Notes: generated by a model from the letters alone, not told the origin. Positions 52,615 to 61,655 are shown, numbered from the stretch's first letter. The stretch is 64,000 bases of DNA from Stenotrophomonas lactitubi (GCF_002803515.1 NZ_PHQX01000001.1:3782001-3846000); one strand, 5' to 3'. Program-made: numbers and translations.

Positions 52615-54996
52615 CTAGCCCATCCGCCGCGCCTGTTCCTGGGTCTCCTGCACCTGCTGCTGGGCCAGCGACACCCCCTGCACCTGCTCGCGACTGGCAT
52701 TGATCGCGTCGATCTGGGTGGTGCTCGCGCTCAGCGGCTGGGCCATGCCCGCCGCCACATCAACGTGGGCATGGCGGCGGTGCGCGGCGTTCAGATCGGG
52801 CGTATCCACCGCGAAGGCGCGGCTGTGATCGTCGCTGAGCACCACGTGGGAAATGGACTCCAGCCCCTCGCGTTTGGCCTGCACGGCCAGTGCACCGGCG
52901 AGCTGGTCGCTCTGCAGGTTCGGCACACGGTTGTGTGCGGCATCCAGGGCGTGCACGCCGGTCTGTGCGCCATTGAACAACCGGTAATCGGCGTGGCCAG
53001 GGTCATTGATGCCGGGCCCGCGCGCAGCGGGCTCTGCTGCCACGCCGGCGCGGCGGCCATCCTCCGGATGCTGTATGCGCTGGTGCTGCTCGACCAGCTT
53101 GCGGGCGGCGGCTTCCTGCTTGATCAGTTCCGAATCCAGGCTGGGGATGACGGTCGGATCCATGCCATGGCGGGCAGTCGCCTCGCTGAAGGCCGGCATC
53201 ATGCCGCGGATGACACGTTCGGACTTGTCGAGGTTGTGCAGCTTCATTGCGTCCAACGGCAGGTTGCCGGTCGGCAGGTGGGTGGCGGCGGCAGCCCCGA
53301 TGCCCACCGCGGCACCACCCAGCGTGGACAGGGTGATCGGCGCCTTGGCGGTGATGCCCTTCACTTGCGACGCCACCAGGTCATAGCCACGATCGACATG
53401 GGCGCCGGCGGTGGCGAACCCGTTCTGCAGCTTGCCGGCCACCCATTGGCCGTCGTGGCTGATGGCAGCGGCCACGCGTTCACCCGCCGCGCGTGTGCCT
53501 GCGGCGTCGGCGACGGCCTGTTTCGTCGCGTGCTGCGCATGCTGCTCACCGTGGTCACGGGCAGCTTCGGCCTGCTTGGCAAGCCGGCCGGCGACGTTGT
53601 CCGCGCCCACCCGGTCAGCCACCCACGACAGGGCGGACAGGCCATGGGAGCGGGTCTGCGATTCGACGCGGTGCAGGGTGGCTTCGATGCTGCCGGTCAG
53701 TTCACGCCCCGAAGCAATCACCGTACTGGTCGCCCGGGTGCTCACCTGCAGGCTGGTGGACCCCATGTTCACCACCTGGCCGATGACCATGCCTTCGGTC
53801 TTCAGTACGCGCTCGACACCATCGCCCACCTTGTCCAGCGCATGGGCAGTGGCGGCGCCGGCCCGTTCAACCTGCTCGCCGGCCAGGCGACCGCCGCGCA
53901 TGCCGTACGCCGTGGCGTGCAGCACGGAGGACAGCGGGCCCGCCAGCTCCGCCACCTGGCTGGGCGGCGCCACATGCGGGCGATCGACGAGTGCCCCGTG
54001 CGCGTCGCGGGTCTTGGGCTCAAGCAACAATTCGAGGCGCCCTGCCGCGAGCGGAATATCGCGCAGCGCCTGCTGACCCGGCTGGCTCGCCAGTTGTTCG
54101 ATGAACTGTGCAGCGGAGGTCTGCGCGCCCGGAGGCAGCATCTCGCGCAGCTTTTCGCCGACGACCTTCTGCATGGCCGGATCCTTCAGCACCATGCCCA
54201 GTTCGTTGGCAAGTACACCGTAGCCACGACGCTGATGCTCGCTCAGGCGGTGCATGCCGTTCTGCACATCGTTCAGCACCTCACCGGTGGTCTGGTAGGT
54301 GTGCACGGACTGCTGCGTGTCGAAGGTCGGCAGGCCGTTGTCCTTGGCATAACGCGCCGGGGTTGCCGGATGCAGGCCGGCGGCGTTGAACGTGGTGGCA
54401 CGTGCGCCGGTGACTGCGGACGCGGCGGAAGCCATGCCTCCACCGAGGGAGTGACCGGCGATTTCGAAGCCGCCCGGGCGTTCCTGATTGACGATCGAGG
54501 CAAGACGCATGGCGCGATCGTAGTAATCGCTGCGCATGCCGATGCCCTGCTGGCCGTTGTTGAGGAAATCCTCGCCGCCGGATTCTCGTTTTCCATTGGG
54601 CGCCAGCGGGTCAAGAATCTCACCCGTGGACCCTTTGTAGACCACGACAGGTTTCGCATCCTCACCAAAGACGCGCTTGTCGGGGATGTAGATTTCGGCG
54701 CGGAATCCCGATTCAGGCGGCTGTAACAAGTCGCGCACGGTTGCGTCCGACAGTTCGAAGCCCGCCGCACGCAACGCGGCAGGATCAGTGCTTGCGCGAG
54801 TCCAGCCCGCCGGCGGCTCGCCAGCATGCTTCGCTGACTGATACACATCGGAGGCGAGTCCAGACATCTCACGTGCGTGGTATGTCTCCTGCAAGCGCTC
54901 TGCATCTTCGGTGTGGCCGCTTGCGCGCAACTGCTCCACAAGCTCGCGCTGCTCCTGGACTGCGCGTGCCCGCGCGTCAATGTCGTGATCCGTCAT
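52615..54996 (-). CDS. Lipase-type T4SS effector with XVIPCD tail
   Basis: A 793-residue protein. The N-terminal half is an alpha/beta-hydrolase of the lipase class 3 type, with nucleophile S183 in GHSLGGGMAS and a substrate-entry region KPVVVYKGSTGE. The middle is helical with a glycine-rich hydrophobic stretch (LSTLGGAAVGIGAAAATHL). Residues about 668-793 match the XVIPCD signal of Xanthomonadales T4SS effectors: DYRLFNGAQTGVHALD, LAGALAVQAKREGL and ISHVVLSDDHSRAFAVDT. Such effectors are injected into rival bacteria; a lipase-type effector named TfcA has been reported in S. maltophilia. GGAG sets the start at 54996. The divergent ankyrin lipoproteins are the likely immunity genes. Confidence 0.88.
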   Translation of the reverse strand: MTDHDIDARARAVQEQRELVEQLRASGHTEDAERLQETYHAREMSGLASDVYQSAKHAGEPPAGWTRASTDPAALRAAGFELSDATVRDLLQPPESGFRAEIYIPDKRVFGEDAKPVVVYKGSTGEILDPLAPNGKRESGGEDFLNNGQQGIGMRSDYYDRAMRLASIVNQERPGGFEIAGHSLGGGMASAASAVTGARATTFNAAGLHPATPARYAKDNGLPTFDTQQSVHTYQTTGEVLNDVQNGMHRLSEHQRRGYGVLANELGMVLKDPAMQKVVGEKLREMLPPGAQTSAAQFIEQLASQPGQQALRDIPLAAGRLELLLEPKTRDAHGALVDRPHVAPPSQVAELAGPLSSVLHATAYGMRGGRLAGEQVERAGAATAHALDKVGDGVERVLKTEGMVIGQVVNMGSTSLQVSTRATSTVIASGRELTGSIEATLHRVESQTRSHGLSALSWVADRVGADNVAGRLAKQAEAARDHGEQHAQHATKQAVADAAGTRAAGERVAAAISHDGQWVAGKLQNGFATAGAHVDRGYDLVASQVKGITAKAPITLSTLGGAAVGIGAAAATHLPTGNLPLDAMKLHNLDKSERVIRGMMPAFSEATARHGMDPTVIPSLDSELIKQEAAARKLVEQHQRIQHPEDGRRAGVAAEPAARGPGINDPGHADYRLFNGAQTGVHALDAAHNRVPNLQSDQLAGALAVQAKREGLESISHVVLSDDHSRAFAVDTPDLNAAHRRHAHVDVAAGMAQPLSASTTQIDAINASREQVQGVSLAQQQVQETQEQARRMG

Positions 54997-55097
54997 GGCA
55001 AGCTCCATTCACCTTGAGGGGACATGCCCCCGCGACACATATCGATTATCAGATCCGTTTGCTAATGTCACGTCTCGAGCACCGTTGCGGAATCAAC

Positions 55098-55961
55098 ATG
55101 CCCATTCATGTTTTTGAAAGTGTGAAACGGATGTTCCCGATAGTGGTCTGCGCCATCTTTCTGATGGTAAGCGGATGCGCCCTTTCGTCGAGCCATGGCG
55201 CCGAACAGTACTTCGACGGAAAAAACCTTGAGCTTGCGATAGCAACCGAGCATGGCGATTCGGACACCGTTCGGCACCTGATAAAGGACGAAGGAGTCGA
55301 TCCCGACAAGGTCTTCGCTCGTGACGCTGGAATCCCCCTGGTGGCGTGGCCTCTTCGGGCGAAGAATCTTGATGGATTACGCGCTCTCCTGGACAACGGC
55401 GCAGATCCGAATGCACGCGCATACAAGACGGTGGATGGACGCAGGCTTGGTTACAACAATGCGATGGTCTACGCGGCAAAGATGGACGACCCTCGCTTCC
55501 TTGAGCTGCTGCTGAAGCACGGCGGAGACCCCAACACCCGCAACTCGGCCAACGAGACTCTACTGCTGCAGGCATTCCTCAGCGGAAATCAGTGGAAGAA
55601 CATCCAGGTCCTGATTACGAACGGGGCCAACATCAATGAATCAAGCCTGGACCTGGGCGACGACACGGTCCTGAGCTGGTACACCACGCGAGGCGGCTTC
55701 GATTACGCATACTGGCTGCTGGAACATGGTGCTGATCCCGCGATTGCAAAGCCGGAAGGGTCAAGCCAGCCTGGCCGGCAGAAGATGGTCGAAGACATCT
55801 ACTGGGAAATCACCACGCCGGACAACCTGCCGTGGCAGAAAAAGTGCCAGCAATGGTTGGCTGAGCGCAACATCCCCCGCCCGCCGATGCCCGAACACAT
55901 CCGCAGGAAGCGCGAGGCCTTCAAATTCCCGAGCAAGGAAGAAGACATTCCGCTGCTGTAA
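55098..55961 (+). CDS. Ankyrin-repeat lipoprotein 1, putative effector immunity
   Basis: A 287-residue lipoprotein with a signal peptide ending in the lipobox FLMVSGC and a following SSS. Four to five ankyrin repeats follow: LELAIATEHGDSDTVRHLI, GLRALLDNGADPNARAYK, FLELLLKHGGDPNTRN, IQVLITNGANINES and AYWLLEHGADP. It is a periplasm-facing protein, divergent from the lipase effector 100 nt away. Ankyrin lipoproteins commonly neutralise phospholipase effectors of antibacterial secretion systems, so an immunity role is likely but unproven. The leader and first part look AT-richer than the window. The ATG at 55131 is an alternative start. Confidence 0.88.
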   Translation: MPIHVFESVKRMFPIVVCAIFLMVSGCALSSSHGAEQYFDGKNLELAIATEHGDSDTVRHLIKDEGVDPDKVFARDAGIPLVAWPLRAKNLDGLRALLDNGADPNARAYKTVDGRRLGYNNAMVYAAKMDDPRFLELLLKHGGDPNTRNSANETLLLQAFLSGNQWKNIQVLITNGANINESSLDLGDDTVLSWYTTRGGFDYAYWLLEHGADPAIAKPEGSSQPGRQKMVEDIYWEITTPDNLPWQKKCQQWLAERNIPRPPMPEHIRRKREAFKFPSKEEDIPLL

Positions 55962-55972
55962 GGAGATCAGAC

Positions 55973-56827
55973 ATGGACGTTCACCTCCGACGCTTCTTTG
56001 TGCATTACGCCCTTCTGGCAGCAGCGCTGCTCCTGCTTTCGGGCTGCACGCCACAGTCAACGCATGGTGCCAGCGATTACTTCAAGGGAAGGGCACTTGA
56101 GCTGGCCGTTGCCAGCGAGCAAGGGGATGCCGAGACGATCACGCACCTGATAAAGGACGAAGGAGTCGATCCGGACAAGGTCTTCGCTCGTGATGCTGGA
56201 ATCCCCCTGGTGGCGTGGCCTCTTCGGGCGAAGAATCTTGATGGGCTACGCGCCCTCCTGGACAACGGCGCAGATCCAAATGCCCGCGCCTACAAGGTCG
56301 TGGATGGCCGCAGACTTGGCTACAACAACGCCATGGTCTATGCCGCAAAGCTGGACGACCCGCGATACCTGCAATTGCTGCTTCAGCACGGTGGAGACCC
56401 CAACACGCGGAACTCAGCGGGCGAAACGTTGCTGTTTCAAGCCTTCATTGCGGGCAATCAGTGGGAAAACGTGAAACTGCTGATTGAGAATGGAGCGAAC
56501 ATCAATGAATCCAATCGCGGCACCGCCGACACAGTACTGAGCTGGTACACCACCCGGGGTGGATTCGAGCATGCCTATTGGCTGCTGGAACACGGGGCAG
56601 ACCCTACGGTACTGCTGAAATCCTCCGTCGGCGCCCCCGACAGAATGCTGATCGCCGAGCACATCTTCTGGGGCATCACTACACCCGATCTTCTACCATG
56701 GCAGAGGAAGTGCCAGCAGTGGCTCGTCACACGCGACATCCCTCGTCCCCCGATGCCGAAAGGCATCCGCGACAAACGTGAAGCCTTCGGCTTCCCCACG
56801 AAGGAAGAAGACATTCCCCTGCTCTGA
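55973..56827 (+). CDS. Ankyrin-repeat lipoprotein 2, putative effector immunity
   Basis: A 284-residue paralogue of the preceding gene, 11 nt downstream, with AAGGAG before its ATG. The signal peptide ends in LLLLSGC, then come the same ankyrin repeats (GLRALLDNGADPNARAYK, YLQLLLQHGGDPNTRN, VKLLIENGANINES, AYWLLEHGADP) and the shared C-terminus KEEDIPLL. The two genes are almost identical over about 100 nt in the middle but diverge in the signal peptide and elsewhere. Two immunity-like genes for one effector are common in duplicated antibacterial loci. Confidence 0.88.
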   Translation: MDVHLRRFFVHYALLAAALLLLSGCTPQSTHGASDYFKGRALELAVASEQGDAETITHLIKDEGVDPDKVFARDAGIPLVAWPLRAKNLDGLRALLDNGADPNARAYKVVDGRRLGYNNAMVYAAKLDDPRYLQLLLQHGGDPNTRNSAGETLLFQAFIAGNQWENVKLLIENGANINESNRGTADTVLSWYTTRGGFEHAYWLLEHGADPTVLLKSSVGAPDRMLIAEHIFWGITTPDLLPWQRKCQQWLVTRDIPRPPMPKGIRDKREAFGFPTKEEDIPLL

Positions 56828-56835
56828 TTCCTGTA

Positions 56836-57768
56836 TCAGCGGCCGGAAAGCAGCACACAATCCTCCGGCAGGTGCATCCGCACCCTGCCCGCCACGCATT
56901 CGATGCGGAAGCTGCGTGCCTGCACCGGTTCGCCGTCCAGGTTCAATGTCAGCGGCTTCGGGGCGTCGATCTGCAACCACGGCAGCTGCGCGCGCGTGGC
57001 GACACGTTCAAGCGCCGCCTCCTTGCCGCCGGTCAGCATCTGTCCAAGGGTAGCGGCGACTTCACCGTCCAGTTCCGGCACCACGGTGACGTCCAGCAGG
57101 CCATCATCGATCAGCGCCTGCGGGCACAGCTGCTGACCACCACCGGCCTGGCGGCCGTTGCCGATACCCAGCGCGATGAACCCACCCTCCCACTGGAAAT
57201 CCGGCCCGCTCAGGCGCGCGGTGATCGGTTCGATGCGACCGAGCTTGGCGATGCCGGTGATGACATAGGCCAGGCCGCCGAGCATCTTCTTCAAGCCCGC
57301 ATCGGTTTCCACCGTGACCTGGGTACCGAAGCCGCCGCTGGCGAGGTTGGCGCACCACCATGGCTTGCCGTCGGCATCAACGCGCAGCAGGTCCATCGGA
57401 CGCGGCGTGCCGCCGGCAATCAGTGCGAAGGCCTCCTGCGGCTCCACCGGAATGCCCGCAGCGGTTGCGAAATCGTTGGCGGTGCCCATCGGCACCAGCG
57501 CCAGCGACGGCAGCGCATCAGCCGGCTCGTCACGATGCGCCAGCGTCTCGGCCACCGCGCTGAGCGTGCCGTCGCCACCAGCCGCCACGATCACGTCCAC
57601 ACCATGGTCGATGGCCTCGGCCACGTAGCGCTCGGCGTCACCGTCTTCCCAGGTCACCCGCACTTCCAGCTGCACGCCACGGTCACGCCAGTGGCCCACG
57701 GCATCGCGCAGATCGTCGTTGCCTGCGGACTTGCCGTTGAGGATCAGGCGCCAGCGCGGTGTACTCAT
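56836..57768 (-). CDS. Diacylglycerol/lipid kinase, YegS family
   Basis: A 310-residue lipid kinase. The nucleotide-binding motif is [16 protein letters not shown] (GGDGT at 64-68), followed by [19 protein letters not shown] second domain carries [16 protein letters not shown] and [12 protein letters not shown]. YegS-type enzymes phosphorylate lipids such as phosphatidylglycerol or diacylglycerol at the membrane. The start [13 protein letters not shown] at 57768 gives the family's conserved first strand. It converges closely (about 8 nt) with the ankyrin gene. Confidence 0.92.
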   Translation of the reverse strand: MSTPRWRLILNGKSAGNDDLRDAVGHWRDRGVQLEVRVTWEDGDAERYVAEAIDHGVDVIVAAGGDGTLSAVAETLAHRDEPADALPSLALVPMGTANDFATAAGIPVEPQEAFALIAGGTPRPMDLLRVDADGKPWWCANLASGGFGTQVTVETDAGLKKMLGGLAYVITGIAKLGRIEPITARLSGPDFQWEGGFIALGIGNGRQAGGGQQLCPQALIDDGLLDVTVVPELDGEVAATLGQMLTGGKEAALERVATRAQLPWLQIDAPKPLTLNLDGEPVQARSFRIECVAGRVRMHLPEDCVLLSGR

Positions 57769-57839
57769 GCAGTTCTTCCAGGGAAAGGCGGCACAGGCTA
57801 GCAATCGGGCGTTCGTGGCCAGTGAAAGACGCTGGCAAC

Positions 57840-57999
57840 CGTTCAGGTCAGATGGTTGGGCTCGCCAATGCAGGATGTCATGCAGATGTCATCGCCGGCC
57901 CGGAGAATGGAAGGCCATAGCAGGGACGACGGATGGAGGCAGGATCAGCCTCCCACGCATGCAGCAAGGCCACGCCAGTATTTGGCGTGGCTTTTTTTT
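57840..57999 (+). ncRNA. Candidate CsrA/RsmA-sequestering sRNA
   Basis: The 258-nt gap between two minus-strand genes ends in a plus-strand terminator with no plus-strand gene before it. Upstream of it seven GGA motifs occur within 57872-57944. The clearest hairpin (57935-57953) has stem GGAGGC/GCCTCC and loop AGGATCA with a central AGGA. Another loop (57901-57912, closed by GGCC/GGCC) holds two GGAs, and a TGCA/TGCA stem displays GGATG. This pattern is that of CsrB/RsmY-type RNAs that titrate CsrA/RsmA. The 5' end is not fixed: no clear promoter or GacA box was found. This is a prediction only. Confidence 0.5.
57969..57999 (+). terminator. Orphan plus-strand terminator
   Basis: A perfect 9-bp stem GCCACGCCA/TGGCGTGGC with a 5-nt loop, followed by eight T (57992-57999). 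Both neighbours are on the minus strand, so it ends an unannotated plus-strand transcript. Confidence 0.9.
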
Positions 58000-58026
58000 G
58001 CCTGCCATGCGTGGATGCATTCCGCC

Positions 58027-58518
58027 TCAACCGTTGGCGAAATCGTGCAGCGCCTCACCTTCCAGCCGGTACACCGTCCACTCGTCCTGCGGCTTGGCGC
58101 CGGCTGCGGTGTAGAAGTCGATGGCCGGCGTGTTCCAGTCCAGCACCGACCACTCGAAGCGGCCGCAACCTTCAGCCACCGCCTGGCGGGCGATGTACTT
58201 CAGCAGCGCCTTGCCCGCACCGGAGCCGCGCTTTTCCGGGCTCACGTACAGGTCTTCGAGGTAGATGCCCTTGCGGCCCAGCCAGGTGGAATAGTTGTAG
58301 AAATACACCGCGTAGCCGATGGCGTCGCCGTTCGCCTCGCAGATCAGCGCGCGGGCGGTGGCGTCAGCGCCGAACAGGCTTTCGGCGATGCCGATTTCAT
58401 CGGTCTGCACCGAATGCTCGGCCTTCTCGTAGATCGCCAGTTCACGGATGAAGCGCAGGATCAGGCCAGCGTCGGCGACGGTGGCCGGGCGGATGTTCAA
58501 CACGGCCACCGTGCTCAT
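58027..58518 (-). CDS. GNAT acetyltransferase, SSAT-like
   Basis: A 163-residue GNAT enzyme. The acetyl-CoA site is LYVSPEKRGSGAGKALLKYI (motif A, R-G-x-G-x-G/A), preceded by YFYNYSTWLGRKGIYLED and followed by WSVLDWNTPAIDFYTAAGA. This pattern is that of the diamine/spermidine N1-acetyltransferase-like (SSAT) group. Substrate preference is not fixed by sequence. It lies three bases downstream of rpe on the same strand, so it is probably co-transcribed with it. Confidence 0.9.
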   Translation of the reverse strand: MSTVAVLNIRPATVADAGLILRFIRELAIYEKAEHSVQTDEIGIAESLFGADATARALICEANGDAIGYAVYFYNYSTWLGRKGIYLEDLYVSPEKRGSGAGKALLKYIARQAVAEGCGRFEWSVLDWNTPAIDFYTAAGAKPQDEWTVYRLEGEALHDFANG

Positions 58519-58521
58519 GGC

Positions 58522-59199
58522 TCAGCCCCGTGCCGCGGCGACGTTGGCGCGCATCTGCGCGATCACGTCCTGGTAGCTGGTCTTGGCGTTGAAGATGGCC
58601 GAGCCGGCGACAAAGGTATCGGCACCAGCGGCGGCGATCTCACCGATGTTGTCGGCCTTCACGCCACCGTCGATCTCCAGGCGGATGTCACGGCCGCTGG
58701 CATCGATCTTCTGCCGCACCACGCGCAGCTTGTCCAAGGCCGAAGGAATGAACGCCTGGCCACCGAAGCCCGGGTTGACCGACATCAGCAGCACCAGATC
58801 GAGGTCGTCCAGCACCCAGTCGAGGATGTCCACCGGGGTGGCCGGGTTCAGCACGATGCCCGGCTTGCAGCCCAGCGAGCGGATCAGCTGGATGGTGCGG
58901 TGCACGTGGCGGCTGGCCTCCGGGTGGAAGCTGATGTAGGTGGCACCGGCCTCCGCGAAGTCCGGGATGATGCGGTCCACCGGCTCGACCATCAGGTGCA
59001 CGTCGATCGGTGCGGTGACGCCGTGCTTGCGCAGCGCCTGGCAGACCATCGGGCCGATGGTCAGGTTGGGCACGTAGTGGTTGTCCATCACGTCGAAATG
59101 GACCCAATCGGCGCCAGCGGCCAGGACGTTGTCGACTTCTTCGCCCAGGCGGGCGAAGTTGGCCGAGAGGATGGAAGGAGCGATGAGGCAGTTGGACAT
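58522..59199 (-). CDS. rpe: Ribulose-phosphate 3-epimerase
   Basis: A 225-residue TIM-barrel epimerase of the pentose phosphate pathway that interconverts ribulose-5-P and xylulose-5-P. Signatures are [63 protein letters not shown] and [12 protein letters not shown], with the catalytic Asp pair and metal-binding His residues in place. The gene is followed three bases later by the acetyltransferase and preceded by the J-domain gene. Confidence 0.97.
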   Translation of the reverse strand: MSNCLIAPSILSANFARLGEEVDNVLAAGADWVHFDVMDNHYVPNLTIGPMVCQALRKHGVTAPIDVHLMVEPVDRIIPDFAEAGATYISFHPEASRHVHRTIQLIRSLGCKPGIVLNPATPVDILDWVLDDLDLVLLMSVNPGFGGQAFIPSALDKLRVVRQKIDASGRDIRLEIDGGVKADNIGEIAAAGADTFVAGSAIFNAKTSYQDVIAQMRANVAAARG

Positions 59200-59256
59200 G
59201 GCCGGGGCCTTCGGAACGGGGAAAGGGGTCTCCCGCCCGCAGGCGGGATTGTGGGG

Positions 59257-59586
59257 TCAGCGCTTGCGCAGAGTCTTGATGCGGTCGTAGGCGGCGTTGA
59301 TGCGCCGCGACTTCTGCTCGGCCTGCTGCTGCAGCTCGGGGGCGGCGCCGCCCAGCTTGTCGGGGTGGTACTGGGAGATCAGCTTGCGGTAGGCGCGCTC
59401 GACCTCGGCATCGGTGGCCTCGGAGGTCAGTCCCAGCTCCCGGTACGGGTTTTCCTTGTTCAGGCGGAACCAGTCGCTGTCAAAGGCATGCCCCAGCAAC
59501 AGGCCGACCACCGCGCCGAACAGCGGATTGGGCCGGAACAGCAGGGCCCCGGCGATGAATCCGAGCAGTTTTCCGTACCAGCGCAT
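59257..59586 (-). CDS. Membrane-anchored J-domain protein
   Basis: A 109-residue protein with an N-terminal glycine-rich hydrophobic hairpin (YGKLLGFIAGALLFRPNPLF and GAVVGLLLGHAFD), then a J domain (about residues 45-109: NPYRELGLTSEATDAEVERA, YRKLISQYHPDKLGG). The HPD triad that activates DnaK is intact. It resembles a DjlA without the central TerB-like domain. GGAG before 59586 favours this start over an ATG 36 bases upstream. It probably recruits DnaK to the inner membrane. Confidence 0.87.
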   Translation of the reverse strand: MRWYGKLLGFIAGALLFRPNPLFGAVVGLLLGHAFDSDWFRLNKENPYRELGLTSEATDAEVERAYRKLISQYHPDKLGGAAPELQQQAEQKSRRINAAYDRIKTLRKR

Positions 59587-59627
59587 GGCGCTCCGGGGTC
59601 GGCCGACGAAATGGACGCTCATTTTAC

Positions 59628-59656
59628 GTCACAGCGGGCCCGGACCGCTTTACACT
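59628..59656 (+). promoter_or_regulatory. Possible purC promoter
   Basis: GTCACA (59628-59633) and TACACT (59651-59656) are 17 nt apart and match four of six bases at each box. A small hairpin CCCGCTG/CAGCGGG follows at about 59664. No riboswitch is recognised. Confidence 0.4.
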
Positions 59657-59727
59657 AGGCCGCCCGCTGGTCAGCGGGCCCGCCGGGTCCGTTGGGCAGC
59701 CGTATCGACGAAGCCCCAGGAGTGCCC

Positions 59728-60654
59728 GTGCCAACCACGCTGTTGCAATCCGATCTCCCCGGCCTGCCCTTGCGCCACCGCGGCAAGGTGCGTGATGTGT
59801 TCGATATCCCGCGCGAGCGGCTGCCGGCCGGTACCCCGCCGGGGGACTACCTTTTGATGGTCGCCACCGATCGCCTGTCGGCGTTCGACGTGGTCCTGCC
59901 CGACCCGATCCCGGGCAAGGGCGAGATGCTCTGCCAGGTGTCCAACTTCTGGTTCGCCAAGACCGCGCACCTGATGCCCAATCACCTGACCGGCATCGAC
60001 GTGGCCAGCGTGCTGCCCGAGGGCGTGGACGCGGCCCTGTACGCCAAGCGCGCGGTGGTCACGCGCAAGCTGAAGCCGGTACCGGTGGAAGCGATCGCCC
60101 GTGGCTACCTGATCGGCAGCGGCTGGAAGGACTACCAGCGCACCGGCAAGGTCAGCGGCATCGACCTGCCCGACGGCCTGCGCCAGGCCGAGCAGCTGCC
60201 CGAGCCGATCTTCACTCCCTCGACCAAGGCCGCCGTGGGCGACCATGACGAGAACATCGACTTCGACGCGATGGTGAAGACGGTCGGTGCGGAGATGGCC
60301 GAGCGCGTGCGCGACGCCACGCTGCGCATCTACAAGTTCGCGGCCGATTACGCGCGCGAGCGCGGCATCATCCTGGCCGACACCAAGTTCGAGTTCGGTA
60401 CCGACGCCGATGGCCGCCTGTACATCATGGACGAGATGCTGACGCCGGATTCCTCACGCTACTGGCCTGCCGACGAGTACGAAGTGGGCACCAGCCCGCC
60501 GAGCTACGACAAGCAGTTCGTGCGCGACTACCTGGAGACGCTGGACTGGGGCAAGACCGCCCCGGGCCCGACCATCCCGGCCGAGATCATCGAGCGCACC
60601 CGCGCCAAGTACGCCGAGGCGCTGCAGCGCCTGGCCGGAATCAGCGTCGACTGA
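59728..60654 (+). CDS. purC: Phosphoribosylaminoimidazole-succinocarboxamide synthase
   Basis: A 308-residue SAICAR synthase of the long type, which adds aspartate in purine synthesis. Signatures are [73 protein letters not shown] and [17 protein letters not shown]. The GTG at 59728 is chosen because AGGAG lies five bases upstream; an in-frame codon further up lacks one. It is monocistronic, followed by REPs. Confidence 0.96.
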   Translation: MPTTLLQSDLPGLPLRHRGKVRDVFDIPRERLPAGTPPGDYLLMVATDRLSAFDVVLPDPIPGKGEMLCQVSNFWFAKTAHLMPNHLTGIDVASVLPEGVDAALYAKRAVVTRKLKPVPVEAIARGYLIGSGWKDYQRTGKVSGIDLPDGLRQAEQLPEPIFTPSTKAAVGDHDENIDFDAMVKTVGAEMAERVRDATLRIYKFAADYARERGIILADTKFEFGTDADGRLYIMDEMLTPDSSRYWPADEYEVGTSPPSYDKQFVRDYLETLDWGKTAPGPTIPAEIIERTRAKYAEALQRLAGISVD

Positions 60655-60707
60655 TTCCCCTGCGCCCCCGGCCGGTCTGGCTGGGGGCGTTTCCTGCGCC
60701 CCCCGGC

Positions 60708-60807
60708 AGCCAGGCATGGCCTGGCTCTACTGTCGGTTTCCCGGGGTAGTGCCGGCCGCTGGCCGGCAACCTCGGCCAACCTGCCGCCAGGCAGGGCCTG
60801 GCTCTAC
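60708..60807. repeat. Cluster of three SMAG REPs
   Basis: Minus-strand AGCCAGGCATGGCCTGGCT REP with CTAC (60708-60730), plus-strand GTAGTGCCGGCCGCTGG REP (60746-60770), and a minus-strand GCCAGGCAGGGCCTGGC REP with CTAC (60786-60807), in the gap between purC and the DUF962 gene. Confidence 0.82.
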
Positions 60808-60837
60808 TGGCGGCCCCGGCCGGGGTATGCTGGCCGC

Positions 60838-61323
60838 ATGCAGACCACCACCCAGCTTGCGCGTCCGATCGACCGCTATTTCGCCAGCTACTCCGACGAC
60901 CACCGCAATGTGGTCAACCAGCGCATCCACGTGGTCGCGGTGCCGGCGATCCTGTGGTCGGTGGTGGCCCTGCTGTGGTGCGTGCCGCCGCTGATCACCT
61001 GGTTCCAGTACGGCATCTGGTCGGCGTTCGCGATGTTCAGCGCCTGGTGCTTCTACAACAAACTGTCGCGCCCGCTGGGCATCGGCATGCTCATCCAGTT
61101 CTTCGTGTTCGGCTGCCTGTGCCGGCTGCTGGAAGCGGAAATCGGCCTGCACAATCTGCGCTCGCTGGCCATCGGCGTCTTCGTCGTCGCCTGGATCGCG
61201 CAGTTCATCGGCCACAAGTTCGAAGGCCGCAAGCCCAGCTTCCTGACCGACCTGACCTACCTGCTGATCGGCCCGGCCTGGGTGATGGCCAAGGCCTATC
61301 GCAAGCTCGACTGGCGCTACTGA
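60838..61323 (+). CDS. Mpo1-like/DUF962 membrane protein
   Basis: A 161-residue protein with four hydrophobic segments: IHVVAVPAILWSVVALLW, WFQYGIWSAFAMFSAW, GMLIQFFVFGCLCRLL and SLAIGVFVVAWIAQFIG. Conserved His residues occur in NQRIHVV and in FIGHKFEGRKPSFL. The family (YGL010w/Mpo1-like) includes the yeast Fe2+-dependent dioxygenase that shortens 2-hydroxy fatty acids; the bacterial role is uncertain. The ATG at 60838 falls just after a REP cluster. Confidence 0.88.
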   Translation: MQTTTQLARPIDRYFASYSDDHRNVVNQRIHVVAVPAILWSVVALLWCVPPLITWFQYGIWSAFAMFSAWCFYNKLSRPLGIGMLIQFFVFGCLCRLLEAEIGLHNLRSLAIGVFVVAWIAQFIGHKFEGRKPSFLTDLTYLLIGPAWVMAKAYRKLDWRY

Positions 61324-61655
61324 CCAGCGTCGCCGCATCGACGCGTTCGTTTCCTGAACGGGCAGATGCCATCACCCACGCTGCACGGCGCGCCTGCCAG
61401 CCTGCCGCGGTGACCTCCTCTCCTCGCCCCACCCGACGGCGGCGGTCCCTGTGCGACAGGGGCTGCGGTCTCCCTGCGTGGGCGTAGGGTGGACCCGTCA
61501 GCCAGGTCCTGACGGGTCATCCACGCGGCATGCTGCATCGCAGAAAAAATGAATCAGCGCACGTTACATGCAATTGATCGCTGTTCAATGGGTTTCGGCG
61601 ACATTTGGCAGCCTGTTATGCTCCCTGACCTGCTCGTGAATCATGGATTCCCTGC
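61324..61655. other. Intergenic stretch upstream of the Mrp operon
   Basis: A 332-nt gap. It holds a large inverted repeat at 61483-61523 (GTAG tag, arms GACCCGTCAG and CTGACGGGTC with a 7-nt loop) that may be a variant REP or a terminator of the previous gene. The 100 nt before the Mrp start are AT-richer and should hold the promoter; a TATGCT at 61617 is a weak -10 candidate. Confidence 0.6.
61483..61523. repeat. Large GTAG-tagged inverted repeat
   Basis: GTAG, then GTGGACCCGTCAG, a 7-nt loop and CTGACGGGTCATCCAC. The arms pair over 10 bp perfectly and extend with a bulge to GTGGA/TCCAC. It resembles a SMAG element with a longer stem. Confidence 0.6.

Noticed and set aside
50914..54726. 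A 1270-codon open frame on the plus strand
   Set aside because: It is antisense to trpE and the T4SS effector gene, both with clear motifs. No ribosome-binding site or domain supports it.
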